From contig NC_048539.1 of assembly GCF_902806685.2 (NCBI RefSeq), forward strand, positions 2,926,501 to 2,990,500: a DNA stretch of 64,000 nucleotides. Reading direction: 5' to 3'. The notes under the pieces were generated by a model. It saw nothing but the letters and a program-made list of their open reading frames with translations. It did no database searches and was not told the origin of the DNA. This stretch comes from Maniola hyperantus (lineage: Eukaryota > Arthropoda > Insecta > Lepidoptera > Nymphalidae). Both the position numbers and the translations under genes were made by a program. This document shows, in pieces, positions 1 to 12,000 of the stretch (the first letter of the stretch is position 1; every line of letters begins with the position of its first letter).

Positions 1-11
1 TATTTTTTCAG

Positions 12-77
12 ATTCACGCACCACTATCAGTACTTAGAGATTACAGCGAAGTTCTTAAACTTAGGATGCCTATGAAG
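12..77 (+). CDS. Anoctamin exon (first in window)
   Basis: The acceptor AG at 10-11 follows a T-rich tract and the donor is aag|gtatga. It encodes 22 residues, IHAPLSVLRDYSEVLKL then RMPMK, matching the conserved segment of the cytosolic N-terminal dimerisation domain. It ends in phase 0. Confidence 0.88.
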
Positions 78-3000
78 GTATGAACTAACTTTTTTTATAT
101 ATCTAAGTACTCTTATTTAACATTTCTTATACTTGATGTCAGACTTGTGTTATGTATGTGTAATATTATATTATAGTTTTATAATATTATTATAATATTA
201 TAATATTATTTTAAGCGCAACGCACACTACAGCTAGCAGCCAAGTAGAACAACTAACATTCTGGTCTATTGTTTGCAAACATTCTAGCATATTATGCCAT
301 TAAGAAATCTGTACTAAGTACTTTTATTAGTTGCTCTGTAAAATTGTGCGTTAATCGTAAAATATATATATTATTCTATGTCCTCCAGAAATAAATATGG
401 TATTGTTAGTATTCTGTGTAACCCCTTTGAGCTTATTTTTCCTTTTTTATTACATAAGTAAAATATTATATACCTACTGTTTTATTTTTGATTTTGACTT
501 ATTCCATTTTTATTATATTTTATAAAATTTAGTTTCTTTGTGTCAATCTGGCTGACAACATTCTGCATAAATTAAAGAATATATTAACATTTAAAAAGGT
601 ACTAAAATTATTATTGTGTAAAATAATTTTAGGGCACATTGATGTTAATGTTTTGATATTAATGAAAGCTTAAATATTACTAAATCTAAATATTATATAA
701 AAGGAAAAGGTGACTGACTGACTGACTGATCTATCAACGCACAGCTCTAACTACTGGACGGATCGGGCTAAAATTTGGCATGCAGACAGCTATTATGACG
801 TAGACATCCGCTAAGAAAGGATTTTTGAAAATTCAACCCCTGAGGGCGTGAAATAGGGGTTTCAAATTTGTGTAGTCCACGCGGACGAAGTTGCGAGCAT
901 AAGCTAGTTACTTCTAAAATAATATTTTTACCGCACGAGTGTTGTAATCTTGTAAAACCGTGTGTAAACAATCACAAGGTATCAAGGTAAAGACAGACTG
1001 AGCCCACGTACGCAACGTACTTGAACGAATTATGACGTGTGGATACTTGGTTTTATATAAAAACATAATATAGATTAGAAACATACTATCGTATGCATAA
1101 TGTTACGCAACTCCTCGCTTCCCATGCGAGGAAGAATGGATGCTCTAATGATATTAGACCCGTCAGTGTGTTTCTAGATGTTAGATAGAGCACGTCAGAA
1201 TACAAAAGAAACGTATGCGTTTGGTACAAAACGTACGTTGCAACTCGCATATTATGTGTTTACACCAAAATAGGAACTTTTTATTATTATTCAGATACAA
1301 GTTAGCCCTTGACTGCAATCTCATCTAGTGATAAGTGATGATGCAGTCTTAGATGGAAGCGGGCTAACCTGGAACCTCCTTTTGGGTTCAAAGCAACATC
1401 GTAGTACTATCCAACACACCTAGTTTCTCCTTTCACCAAAGGTTGCCTGGTAGAGATTGTTGTGAGCAATAAGGCCGCTAATATTTTTTGTGTGCAATAA
1501 AGTATTTCTATCTATCTATCTATCGTACCTGAACGCTAAATTGCGTACGTGGAACAAGTCTGGCTTTACCTTAATCGTGTGTACGTTCGTAGGAATGCAG
1601 TAAGATACGCAAAGGTGGACGGACGAATGCGATTCTGAACGCTGCGATGTATATGTCGAAGGTATGCGGCTGTCGTGACTACGGATGCGTACATACATTA
1701 TGCTTTTCTAACAGTTTCATAGCTTGGGGTGGTGTGGCGCCATGCAAATTCCATTAACAGCTTTTTGGTGGTCATGTCGTCCTTGGTGTTGGCTCATTAT
1801 TGTGGAAATCAATTATTTAGAGTTGGAATTAGATATACAACTTCAAATGTGTACATTGAAAATGCTTTGCTAACCGTTCGATACCGGATCTATGTTGTTT
1901 GATTTCGCGGACGCGATATGCTGCTATGCAAATGTCATAATGGTGGGAATTTGAAAGATTTTTGGTGTTGGTCGATCTTATTTAAATCACCTTGACAATA
2001 GTTCAAATATGTCCGACGTTCGCGTCGTTTAAAAGCGCTTAAATATAAAATTATTAATTTATAAGTATTATGGGATTTAAACTTTCTGGTATTTTATTGT
2101 TCTTAGGTATATTGAATTTCAAAATTCTTAAATACTATGGGAGCCCCTTGTTAAGTTGTTTTGTTATTTTATCGCACTAGTGCCATAATTCGTGTATTAA
2201 TTGTACATATTTATAGTAGCTACCGCTGCTATAATCTAGACAAATGTTGAGAATGTTCGTAGTGCTGCTAAAATCTAAAGTAACATATCATGGCCTGTAC
2301 TAAATATAGTTTTAGAGTAATAACCATCAGTTTTAGTTTAAACCAAACTAAATAAATATTAGTAATGCTTTTGTTTGAGATAATTAACTTTTATTTATCT
2401 GAATCTTTACGGAAGCACGGAAAAATAATTAATTTTTGGAATAGCAATATTAGATTAAGAAAACCATCATAAATATTCCATCCAACCAATTACCATCAGA
2501 AATAGTTGTAGATATAACTTAGTTTAATTTTGTAGGTTCTCTATATTACGTAAATAATATTCGTAATATACCTACATATTAACATATTTCTGTGCATGTG
2601 ATTGTCTGTGGTTTAGTTATAAAGTGTCCATCGTGGGTCCATAACAGTACGTTACGTGCTCGTAGTATTCGAAGCTGACATATTGTAGATTTGTAGGGAA
2701 GGGCCATAATTGGAGTTTTCAATACATTCGCTAGCAAAGCAGCTTTTATTTTACCTGCCAGGAATACAAAGTGGACTATTATATCTTTAGCCAGGTATGA
2801 ATATTGCGCCTCGACTTTAACTTTGTACTTGGCGCACTTGCGTTATAAATAACTATTATTGCACAGTCTGCTTTAATATTCTACTATGTTTATTGTTTCA
2901 ACAACGGTGAAATGAAAGCCACTTTACGTGCAAATGTATTCTAAATTTATTTAAAAGTAATGCGTTCAATGAGTTTAATATATGAAAAAACTTAAAATAT

Positions 3001-6000
3001 AACTAACCTAATTAAAATTGTATCTTATTTTTGTTCATATTTTCATATTATATATTTTTATACTTTTTTATATTTTTTCAAGCATACCGTTAATAATCCG
3101 TTTTTAAGTAAACAAAGAAAAATTATATCATATTTAGGTAATGTATTATTTGTTACAATAAGTTCAAGCATTTATTGGATACCTCTACTCTACACTATCT
3201 ACTCTTTTATTAAAGATTTGAGGCTAATTTTGTTGTAAACAATCTGTTAACTAAACTAAATTAATAGCTATAAATATAGCACTATCCTTTTCCACAGTGA
3301 ATATTATGAAAGCTAATATAATATGTCGTTCTAGTTCAGTTTAGAGATTGTGTACAATAGACAATTTAACTAAATATAAAATAATATATCATCTAATGTT
3401 CACCCTCCCTAAACCGATTAAACAAAAATGAACTTTACGCACTTGTTTTAAAACATCATTTCCAGTTTTCAGCTCTCAAGGATGTTCACGAGAAGACGAA
3501 CAGTCTCATAGACAAGATAGACGATTGTTGGGACAACTTAATGTCGAAAATTAGAGTCGATCCAAACATGTTCCCTGAGAGAAAACATCGACTCACCGCT
3601 ATCTATTCTAAGGATAAGGAATATTTGTAAGTTCTTTATTTGTATTTCGAATATTTTCGAACTCAGTATGTCACTGTAAATGTATATATACCTATAGACC
3701 GCGACAGTCTGAGATGGCCATTGGGCTATGAGGTGGGAGGGCGCCCCGCACACCCGCACATCACCCACGCTCACCGCACCGGGTTAGCGCGGGGGCTGTG
3801 CGGGTGTGCGGGGCGTACGCACCCCGATTGCCATCTCGATCTGCCGCGTACTATAAGATACAGTAGCCGGCAGAAAATATTGTACATCGACCTTTAGAAA
3901 GGGATTTTGGCTTCGTAGAGCGTTGTCTCTGTCACTCATACCTATGTGACGTTTTGCCGGTCTCAATGACAGAGACTACGCTCTACGAAACCGTCATCTC
4001 TTTCCAGGTCGATGTACAATATTTCCTGCCGGGTAATCATAAATCAGCTGAAATTGTGTGAAATAATTAATATGATACACATTTCCTATTAATTCTATAC
4101 ATTTCCTAAACAGATATGTATTAAATTCGGGGTGAAAAATATCTCCAGGGCTTCTGGAAATGTGTAATTAAAAACCTATTCAATGTACAGGCGTACCAAG
4201 ACTATACCATACTGGTATGGTACGCTGCCGTTTACGAAACTAATTGAGATAAGCATATTTAACAATTAAATGAACTTACCTGTAAGTGAAGTTACTTATA
4301 CGAAGGCTTTTTCCGAAGAAATTAGCTCTAAACTATTCCTGTTTATTTGTGCGTTTCCATCTTACACCGCATCGCCAATTACCAAAGATAAAAAGATAGA
4401 CGCTCTATGCTTCCCAGGTTCGACACAGGATCGGAATGTTTCTGGACGCCGTCAATTCGTTCTCGCATAGTCCAGTTCATATTGGACCGCAAGAAGTTTT
4501 CCGACGCGCCGGGCGACGACTTTGCGTTTGGAGTCGCTCGCCTCATTGCCGATAACGCGTACAGCGCTGCCTACCCGCTGCACGATGTGAGTTAAATGAA
4601 CCTTAATTGCCTTGTCTTAAAGCTCAAGTTTGTCCATATATCTACAGCCAGCGCTTTTAGCGGAAATCTTGCGACGTAAAAGTGGTATTGTATCGGAGTC
4701 GTCATTAAACTATAGACGTCCTCCGATACATCATCAGAATATTTCTGGACGCCGTTGATTCGTTCTTGGATAGTCCAGTTCATATTGGACCGCAAGAAGT
4801 TTTCTGACGCGCCGGACGACGACTTTGTGTTTGTCGTCACTCGCCTCATGGCCGATAACGCGTACAACGCTTCCAACCCGCTGCACGATGTAAGTAAAAT
4901 GAACCTTAATGCCTGGTTTTAACGCTCAAGTTTGTTCATACATTTACAACCAACGCTCCTAGCGGAAATCTTGCGCGATAAAAGAAACTGGTATTAAAAT
5001 GATAGGTGTTCTTTGACACAGCATCAGAAGTTTCTGGACGTTGTTGATTCGATCACGAAATGTTTGATAAATCATTATAATTTGTTACAGGGTGATCTCA
5101 AAACTCCCGGCTCAATGCGGTATCTTTTATACACTGAATGGGCGAGCGTTTCCAAATGCTTAAAATATCAACCCTTGGACTATGTGAAGGATTATTTTGG
5201 TGTTAAAATAGGTAATGTCTGTGATTTAATATAAGTGAATTTCGTATGTAAATCTGGTGTACTTAGGTACAGTACGATTCAAACGTAAATGCGCCCCTGA
5301 AGTTTGGGCACGACGTTGCGCAGAACACACATTTTGGGTGTCCGAGGTCGCCCGAGGTAGCGGGGAGGGTAACAGCGCTCGTCTCGCTCTTACATTCCCG
5401 CCAGTTCCTTGATGCGTCTCTCTCTCTCGCTATACGTATCTTGTTTGTTTGTACAGTCGAGTTGAGAAGTTACTTTGTTTAAGCTTGCTTAAGCTGAGGT
5501 GGAACCTACCGCCGCCCGTTAAGTGATTCAGTTCTCGAGTGTACCATGCGCAAGATCGCAAAGCTAACTTCACACAGACGCATTTAAGTTTGAATCATAC
5601 TATTCTTGCATTTTTTTCCCCGATAATTCGTGACAAAACTTAAGAGGCGACGATGACAGATGACCACGAGAAACGGCATAAATAGGACAAACATGTGACG
5701 TTTGACAGCAATGATCGAGAGATTTACGCCTGCCGCAAGTCTGTCGCGAGATACGTAATCACCCCGCGGTGGTCTGCAGTGAGCGCGCGATGGGTTGATC
5801 GTGATGATAATGATGATGTATGAATTGTTGTCAGGTTTATACTTCGCCTGGCTCGGCTTCTACACACACATGCTCATTCCCGCGTCACTGGTCGGTCTCA
5901 TTTGCGTTATATACTCTGCCGCAACTGTCTTCAGTAACAAACCCAGGTAACAATCACTATTTTATTCATCATATTAGTGTAGCGACACACTTGCCGAAAG

Positions 6001-9000
6001 TTCGGTTCAATACGCTCGCATTGTTTTTTATAAATAAATAAATAAACAAGCCTTTATTATTCTGAGGGTTCACAATTTACAATTTGTTAATTTAAACCAT
6101 TACATATTATTAAACTAGTAAGTATATATAGCAAGTTGCGTCTTCGGTAGCCGTTTTAGCGCCTCAGTGTCTTCCGACATAGGCCTCCTCCATTCCCTTC
6201 CAAATTGTTCTATCTCTGGCTTTTCTCTGCCATGTAGCCCCTGCTACAGACTTAATGTCATCTGCCGATCTGAGATGTTGCCGTCCCCTTTTACGTTTAC
6301 CATCCCTTGGGTACCAGTCGCAAACGCATTGTTTTTTAAGTTACTACAAATCTACTGAATTTCTGATGCGTTCGGCGTAGCGCCGTACCTTGGGCGATTA
6401 CTTCGGCTAGAACGCATTCAATATATTTTGCATAGCAAGCGACACTGTGAGTGTGTGATAGTCTGTGCTCTTTCCCAGTGAAGACGTGTGCAACTACAAC
6501 TCGTCGATAAGGATGTGTCCCCAATGCGACTACTTCTGCGAGTTCTGGGACCTGCGCGCCACGTGTCTGCAGTCGCGGATAACTTACTTGTTTGATAACC
6601 CTACCACGGTGTTCTTCGCTATATTCATGAGCTTTTGGGGTGAGTAGTACCCCCCGTCCTCTATCCCCTACCCTCCCGCTCCCCTCCTCCTCCCCCGTCC
6701 GCCCTTAGATAGATTTATTCATTCTTTGTAACATAAATAAAGAAAAACATATTTAGAAAATTCCATTTCTCTCATAGCTGCCTGTTTCCTGGAGCTATGG
6801 AAAAGATACTCCGCCGAGATGACGCACAGGTGGGACTTGACGGGATTTGATGTGTACGAGGAACATCCCAGACCGCAGTACTTAGCGCGTTTGGCACACG
6901 TCAAACGTACTCAGGTAAGAAAATATGAAGCTTGTTGAATTTATCAAAAACTTAGTAATGCTCTAGTCATAATAATAATTTATTTCTACTCAATTCCCCT
7001 TGTTTGAGACATGTGGTCTACTGGTATCCTGGCAATCATGTCCTCATACCTACTTTTTGTTTTCATATACTTAGCAACAGTATACTGCTTCTGATCGCAA
7101 ATTTTTAGTATATTCACAACTTTTTTATACCTATGTAATAAAAAAAGGACAGACAAACTTAATTTAATTTAGAACTGTCAAACCTCGGTGACTTTAGGTG
7201 CTAGTCATGGGCCTATTGTTTGAATTTGTAAAATAGCACTAAAATTTAGTCTTAAATTTAAAATTCATTTTTTGTTCTTTTTTAGCAATATTAAAAAGAG
7301 AAAGATGCAGTTAATCTAAATTTAGTTCAGAGAAATACATCAGAATCGACGCCTATGTACGCTATGGAGACTTTTTATTTTTATTTTTATTTTTATTTGT
7401 ATTTGACTAACCAACAACATTTACACATACACAAGTATTTACATACAAAAGGATTTATAACTAAAGGACACAGCATAAACGTTAACAACTGGCTAGTACA
7501 AAAGATTTAGGTACAATGATGTTATGACTTTAAAGGGCAGTAAAGTAAAGCAAAATATAATAAGGAATTAGCACGTTAAATCTATTAAGTCTCATTACAA
7601 ACTGATTAATTAGCTCCCTTTCGTATGGAGATAATGACGTTACGACGAAAGCAGGTTGTCGTAGAATTAAAAATAGAATTAGACTTCTGTTTGTTGGTCG
7701 GTTGATGGTGGTTTTTCGTTTCAGCTAAACGTCGTAACGGGTGAGCGTGAGCCCATGGTGCCGTTCTGGCGGATGCGTCTACCCGCCGCGTTGATGTCGT
7801 TCAGCGTAGTGTCACTGTTGGTTCTACTGGCGCTAGCCACAGTGCTGGGAGTGGTGCTGTACCGCATGTCGCTGCTCGGCGCCAGCATCCTGCGGCAGAA
7901 GGACAACAGGCTGCTGACGTACAGCCCCATCATGTTCACGACCGCCACTGCCGCGTGCATCAACTTGGTCTTCATATGCATATTCAACTACGTGAGTAAC
8001 GTTATTGAACTTATTTAGGTGTGACAAGTAACTTTTTCGGGCACTAGTAACGTTCGGGTAACTTCCGTCCATATTGAAAATAGTCGCCAAACAGAACAGC
8101 TGTTTTGAGGCCGCCATCTTATAATGCTTATCCTACAATCCAGCTGAGTTGCACGCGTTGCATTTGACTACTGAAAGGAGGTTGGCGAATTTAGACCCAG
8201 CTATTTTAAAAACCATACTGCTACCATTCAGATTCAGAAATCATTTAATTTTTACTAATAATTTTCAAAGTATTTTTCTGTGTCAGAGGTTGTGTCAGAG
8301 GCTGTTATTAGAGGTTTTTCTAATGATTTGGCGTGATTTTGGACTTAGGATTTCTTTTTCTAAATGATAGCACAGCCTAATGGTATCCTAATGGTTATTT
8401 GGTTTACAAACAATAATTAAATGGTACGTAGCCTCACTTGTAACAATTGCTAAAAATATTTTTTCCTCGCATCTTTATTTGATTGACTTTGATTAACTTT
8501 TTTGTTAGTCTGGTTTAGTACAACAAGTATCAAAAGTTTGGTTCGCGAAGGTTAGCCTAAAGTCTGGGTCTGAAACTATATGGGAGCTCGCCATCCTCCT
8601 TTCGAATTTGAAACACATCTGAGTTAAAAAATTTACCGCATGCGGCTTGTTTCTGCCATAATCATCATCATCATCATCAACCAATAGACGTCCACTGCTG
8701 GACATAGGTCTCTTGTAGGGACTTCCACACGCCACGGTCTTGTGCCGTAATGGAAACATGAAAATAAGATGTTTAAGTGCAATTATACATTTTAGATCTA
8801 CCAATTCTTAGCTGAATGGCTCACGGAGAAGGAATTGCTGCGAACGCAGACGGAGTTCGACGATTCCCTCACTCTCAAGATCTACCTGCTGCAGTTCGTC
8901 AACTACTACGCGTCGATATTCTACATCGCTTTCTTTAAGGGCAAGTTTGTTGGTCGCCCCGGGAACTATGTTCGGCTGTTCAGTCACAGACAAGAAGAGG

Positions 9001-12000
9001 TACGTGTGACCATGACAGAAATGATTTTTTTTTAACTGGGACAGTATTGGGAAATCCAAAACCATAGGCATAGGGAAACTGTCTTAGGAACCGTTAGCTC
9101 ATTTTTTGTGAAAACAATTTTGGCATAGTCAATGTTTTGGTCAAGCGTGAGTTGTCCATAAAAATGAATGAAATTGACTAATTTTTTTTAAATGCCGATC
9201 GACTCAATTTCATGTAAGGATCATTTCATTGTAACGAAAGAAAAAATCGGGATAGCAGAAGTTGGTCAAATTTAAGCAAATGTTTTTTCATACAATAAGC
9301 ATGTGTATACTAAAATATCATAGTCGAACTACTATCTTCTTTCTGATAGATATGAAATTCAATTATGAAACACTTTTTGAATGATTTTTGCACGAGTAAT
9401 GATCCTTACATGAAACCGAGTCGATCGGCATTAATTTTTTTAAAGTTAATTTCATCGATTTTTATGGACAACTCACGCTTGACCGACAAATTGACTATGC
9501 CAAAATTGTTTTCACAAAAAAAGACCTAAAGGTTCCTAAGACAGTTTCCCTGTATCTCCTATGGTTTTGGATTTCCCCATACTGGGGCCGATTCTTTTGT
9601 ACACAATCTCTAAACTAAACTAGATTAACAGGTCTAAATCTAGTGTTATCTTTTTTCGCAAGCAACATTATGAAAGGGATAGCAATAGATTTAGACGTGC
9701 TATTTAAGTTTAGAGACTGTGTACAGCGGAATTAGCCACAATGTCCCAGTTAAAAAACACTGTATACTGATGCAAAGTAATTTCCTTATTCAGTGTGCGC
9801 CGGGTGGATGCCTCCTGGAGCTGTCCATACAACTGGCCATCATCATGATAGGCAAGCAGTTCATCAACACCATCGTCGAGATGATGATGCCGTATCTACT
9901 CAAATGGTGGAACATCATACGAACTATTGGCAGAAAAAGGCGGTAACTATCATCTATACGCTGTTATAAATCTTTGTTTATATTCATCATGATCAACCCA
10001 TTGCCGCCCACTACTGAGTAATGATCTCTCAGAATGAGAAGGGCTTATGCCTTAATCTGCCACGTTGGCCCAGTGCGGAATGGCAGACTTTACACGTCTT
10101 TGAGAACATTATGGAGAACTCTCAAGCTTGCAGATTTCCTGTCATGTTTCTGGTATTGATTCTTGTCATGTTCGACGACCCAGTTAGTCCGACTGTTGTT
10201 GATGTTGGAGCTTGTATGTCCAGCGTAGTGAAAATTTCGCTAGCGTGATTCAGGCTCTATGGTGAGTGATTGAAGATATCTGTGGCGCCATCTAGTTTGT
10301 TCGTTTAAGTTACTGTGTCGTAGGCTTGCAGCGCGTGATAGCTGAATGATATTTCGTGTGTTACTTTATAGTTTGTAATTTGTATATAAAATAAATTTAT
10401 TACAGGATAAAAAGTCCAATGCAATGGGTGAAAGATTTCAAGCTAGTCGACTTTGGAAACATGGGTCTTTTCCCCGAATATTTGGAAATGGGTAAGTCAT
10501 CACTTACAACATATTTCAATACAAGTCCCGCAAATTGCTATTCCGCTGGAACCATGTCTCATTAACATCGAAATGACGTCATTTTGACATCGAAATAAAA
10601 ATATACCTACCATCAGGTCGAAACTTCAGTCTAGTGCTGACGTCACTAAAATGGCGGCCACGCGTATTAGCAATTTGTGGGACTTATAACAATATGACAT
10701 TTTGTATCAATAAATCTATATCTTTTTGTTTTCAGTGTTACAGTACGGTTTTGTAACGATATTCGTGGCGGCGTTTCCTCTCGCGCCTTTATTCGCCCTT
10801 ATCAATAACGTGCTGGAGATGCGATTGGACGCTAAAAAGTTCCTGACGTGCTACCGCCGGCCTGTGCCGCAGCGGGTCAACGACATCGGAGTCTGGTACC
10901 GCATCCTTGACTCTATTGGCAAGCTCAGCATTATCACCAACGTGAGTATAGTAATCGGACAGTCACACGGACATCTAGAAACGTGAGCGGTATTACTATT
11001 CGTGGAGATACTTGCCCACGCGTACGCTCGTCCATCCTTAGTAAAATGTAGTGATGTGTGTGCGTTAGATTGTATGAAGACGTGCGGGAGCCAATGCTGG
11101 AGACCAAGTACTACGTGATATGACAGCCAACCAATCATAGACACCGTACCTGTCGAGCCCCGCCTTTGGTACAAAATATGAATTCATCGTATTCAGACCA
11201 TGCCCTAAGATCCGTGCCGAAAGTAATATTATCATTATTAGTGTTATTACACTCAACTCAATGTAAAATGCATTGAGTTAAGAGCGTTAAGAGCGGCTAA
11301 ATATCAGTTGAATTGATCTGCCCCCCAATTGTGTAAGAATAACCATTTCATGGCTATCGCAATCGTCAAGAAATTCTGCCCTTTGATTGGTTGATTCGCT
11401 GTTTACATTTTTTCACAGCCAATCAAAGGGCAGAATTCTTGACGATTGCGATAGCCATGAAATGGTTATTCTTACACAATTGGGGGGCTGATCTTAATTT
11501 GCACACGGTATTATAGATAGTTCAATCCACGAAGACGCGCCCCACTATTTTTCGTGCGGGGAAACCACGGGTGCGTGGAGTGATCTCTGCCAAATTTATC
11601 TCCTTGGACGTGGGCTCACATTGCTGATCGGTGCGTTACGACTTACGATAGAACTCACAGTCTCAGCACATAGCATATTGTGCATTGTAACCGATTGGGA
11701 CAAAGAGTGGGGCGCGTCGTCGTGGATTGAACTGTCTATACCTGGGAGGTCGTCAAGCCTACAATCTGGATGTTGTTTCCAGGGGTTCATCATTGCTTTC
11801 ACGTCGGAGTTCATCCCGCGGCTGGTATACCTGGCGGTGCGCGGCGACCTCGACGAGTACGTGAACCACACGCTCACAGACTTCAACATCACCGTGCTCG
11901 AGCACCCGCCCATCGGCACCAAGTACAACGGCACTATGTGCAGGTATTTACAGAATATATTCACACTTATCATTACTATCAAATCGTGTAAACAGCAAAC

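Larger units (their letters stand above)
78..3465 (+). other. First intron in the window (3.4 kb)
   Basis: AT-rich intron. It contains a 'gactgactgact' repeat copy (683-912), a SINE fragment with a (tcta)n microsatellite (1275-1522) and a degenerate MITE (3233-3355). I see no further coding signal between 1720 and 3230. Confidence 0.7.
4418..5087 (+). repeat. Tandem duplication of an exon-plus-intron unit, two copies and a truncated third
   Basis: The unit start 'tttctggacg' occurs at 4439, 4742 and 5031, giving spacings of 303 and 289 bp. The following intron is duplicated too: 'aaatgaaccttaat' occurs at 4594 and 4897, and 'agcggaaatcttgcg' recurs. The third copy keeps only the first ~35 bp of the exon (about 5014-5055) before diverging shortly ahead of the next real exon at 5091. 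Confidence 0.9.

Noticed and set aside
4738..4889. Copy 2 of the duplicated exon as a normal constitutive exon
   Set aside because: With the AG at 4736-4737 the phase does not match the upstream exon and hits a stop, and the original acceptor position has lost its AG.
7721..8117. Minus-strand open frames opposite exon 7725-7991
   Set aside because: Shadow frames of a GC-rich exon.
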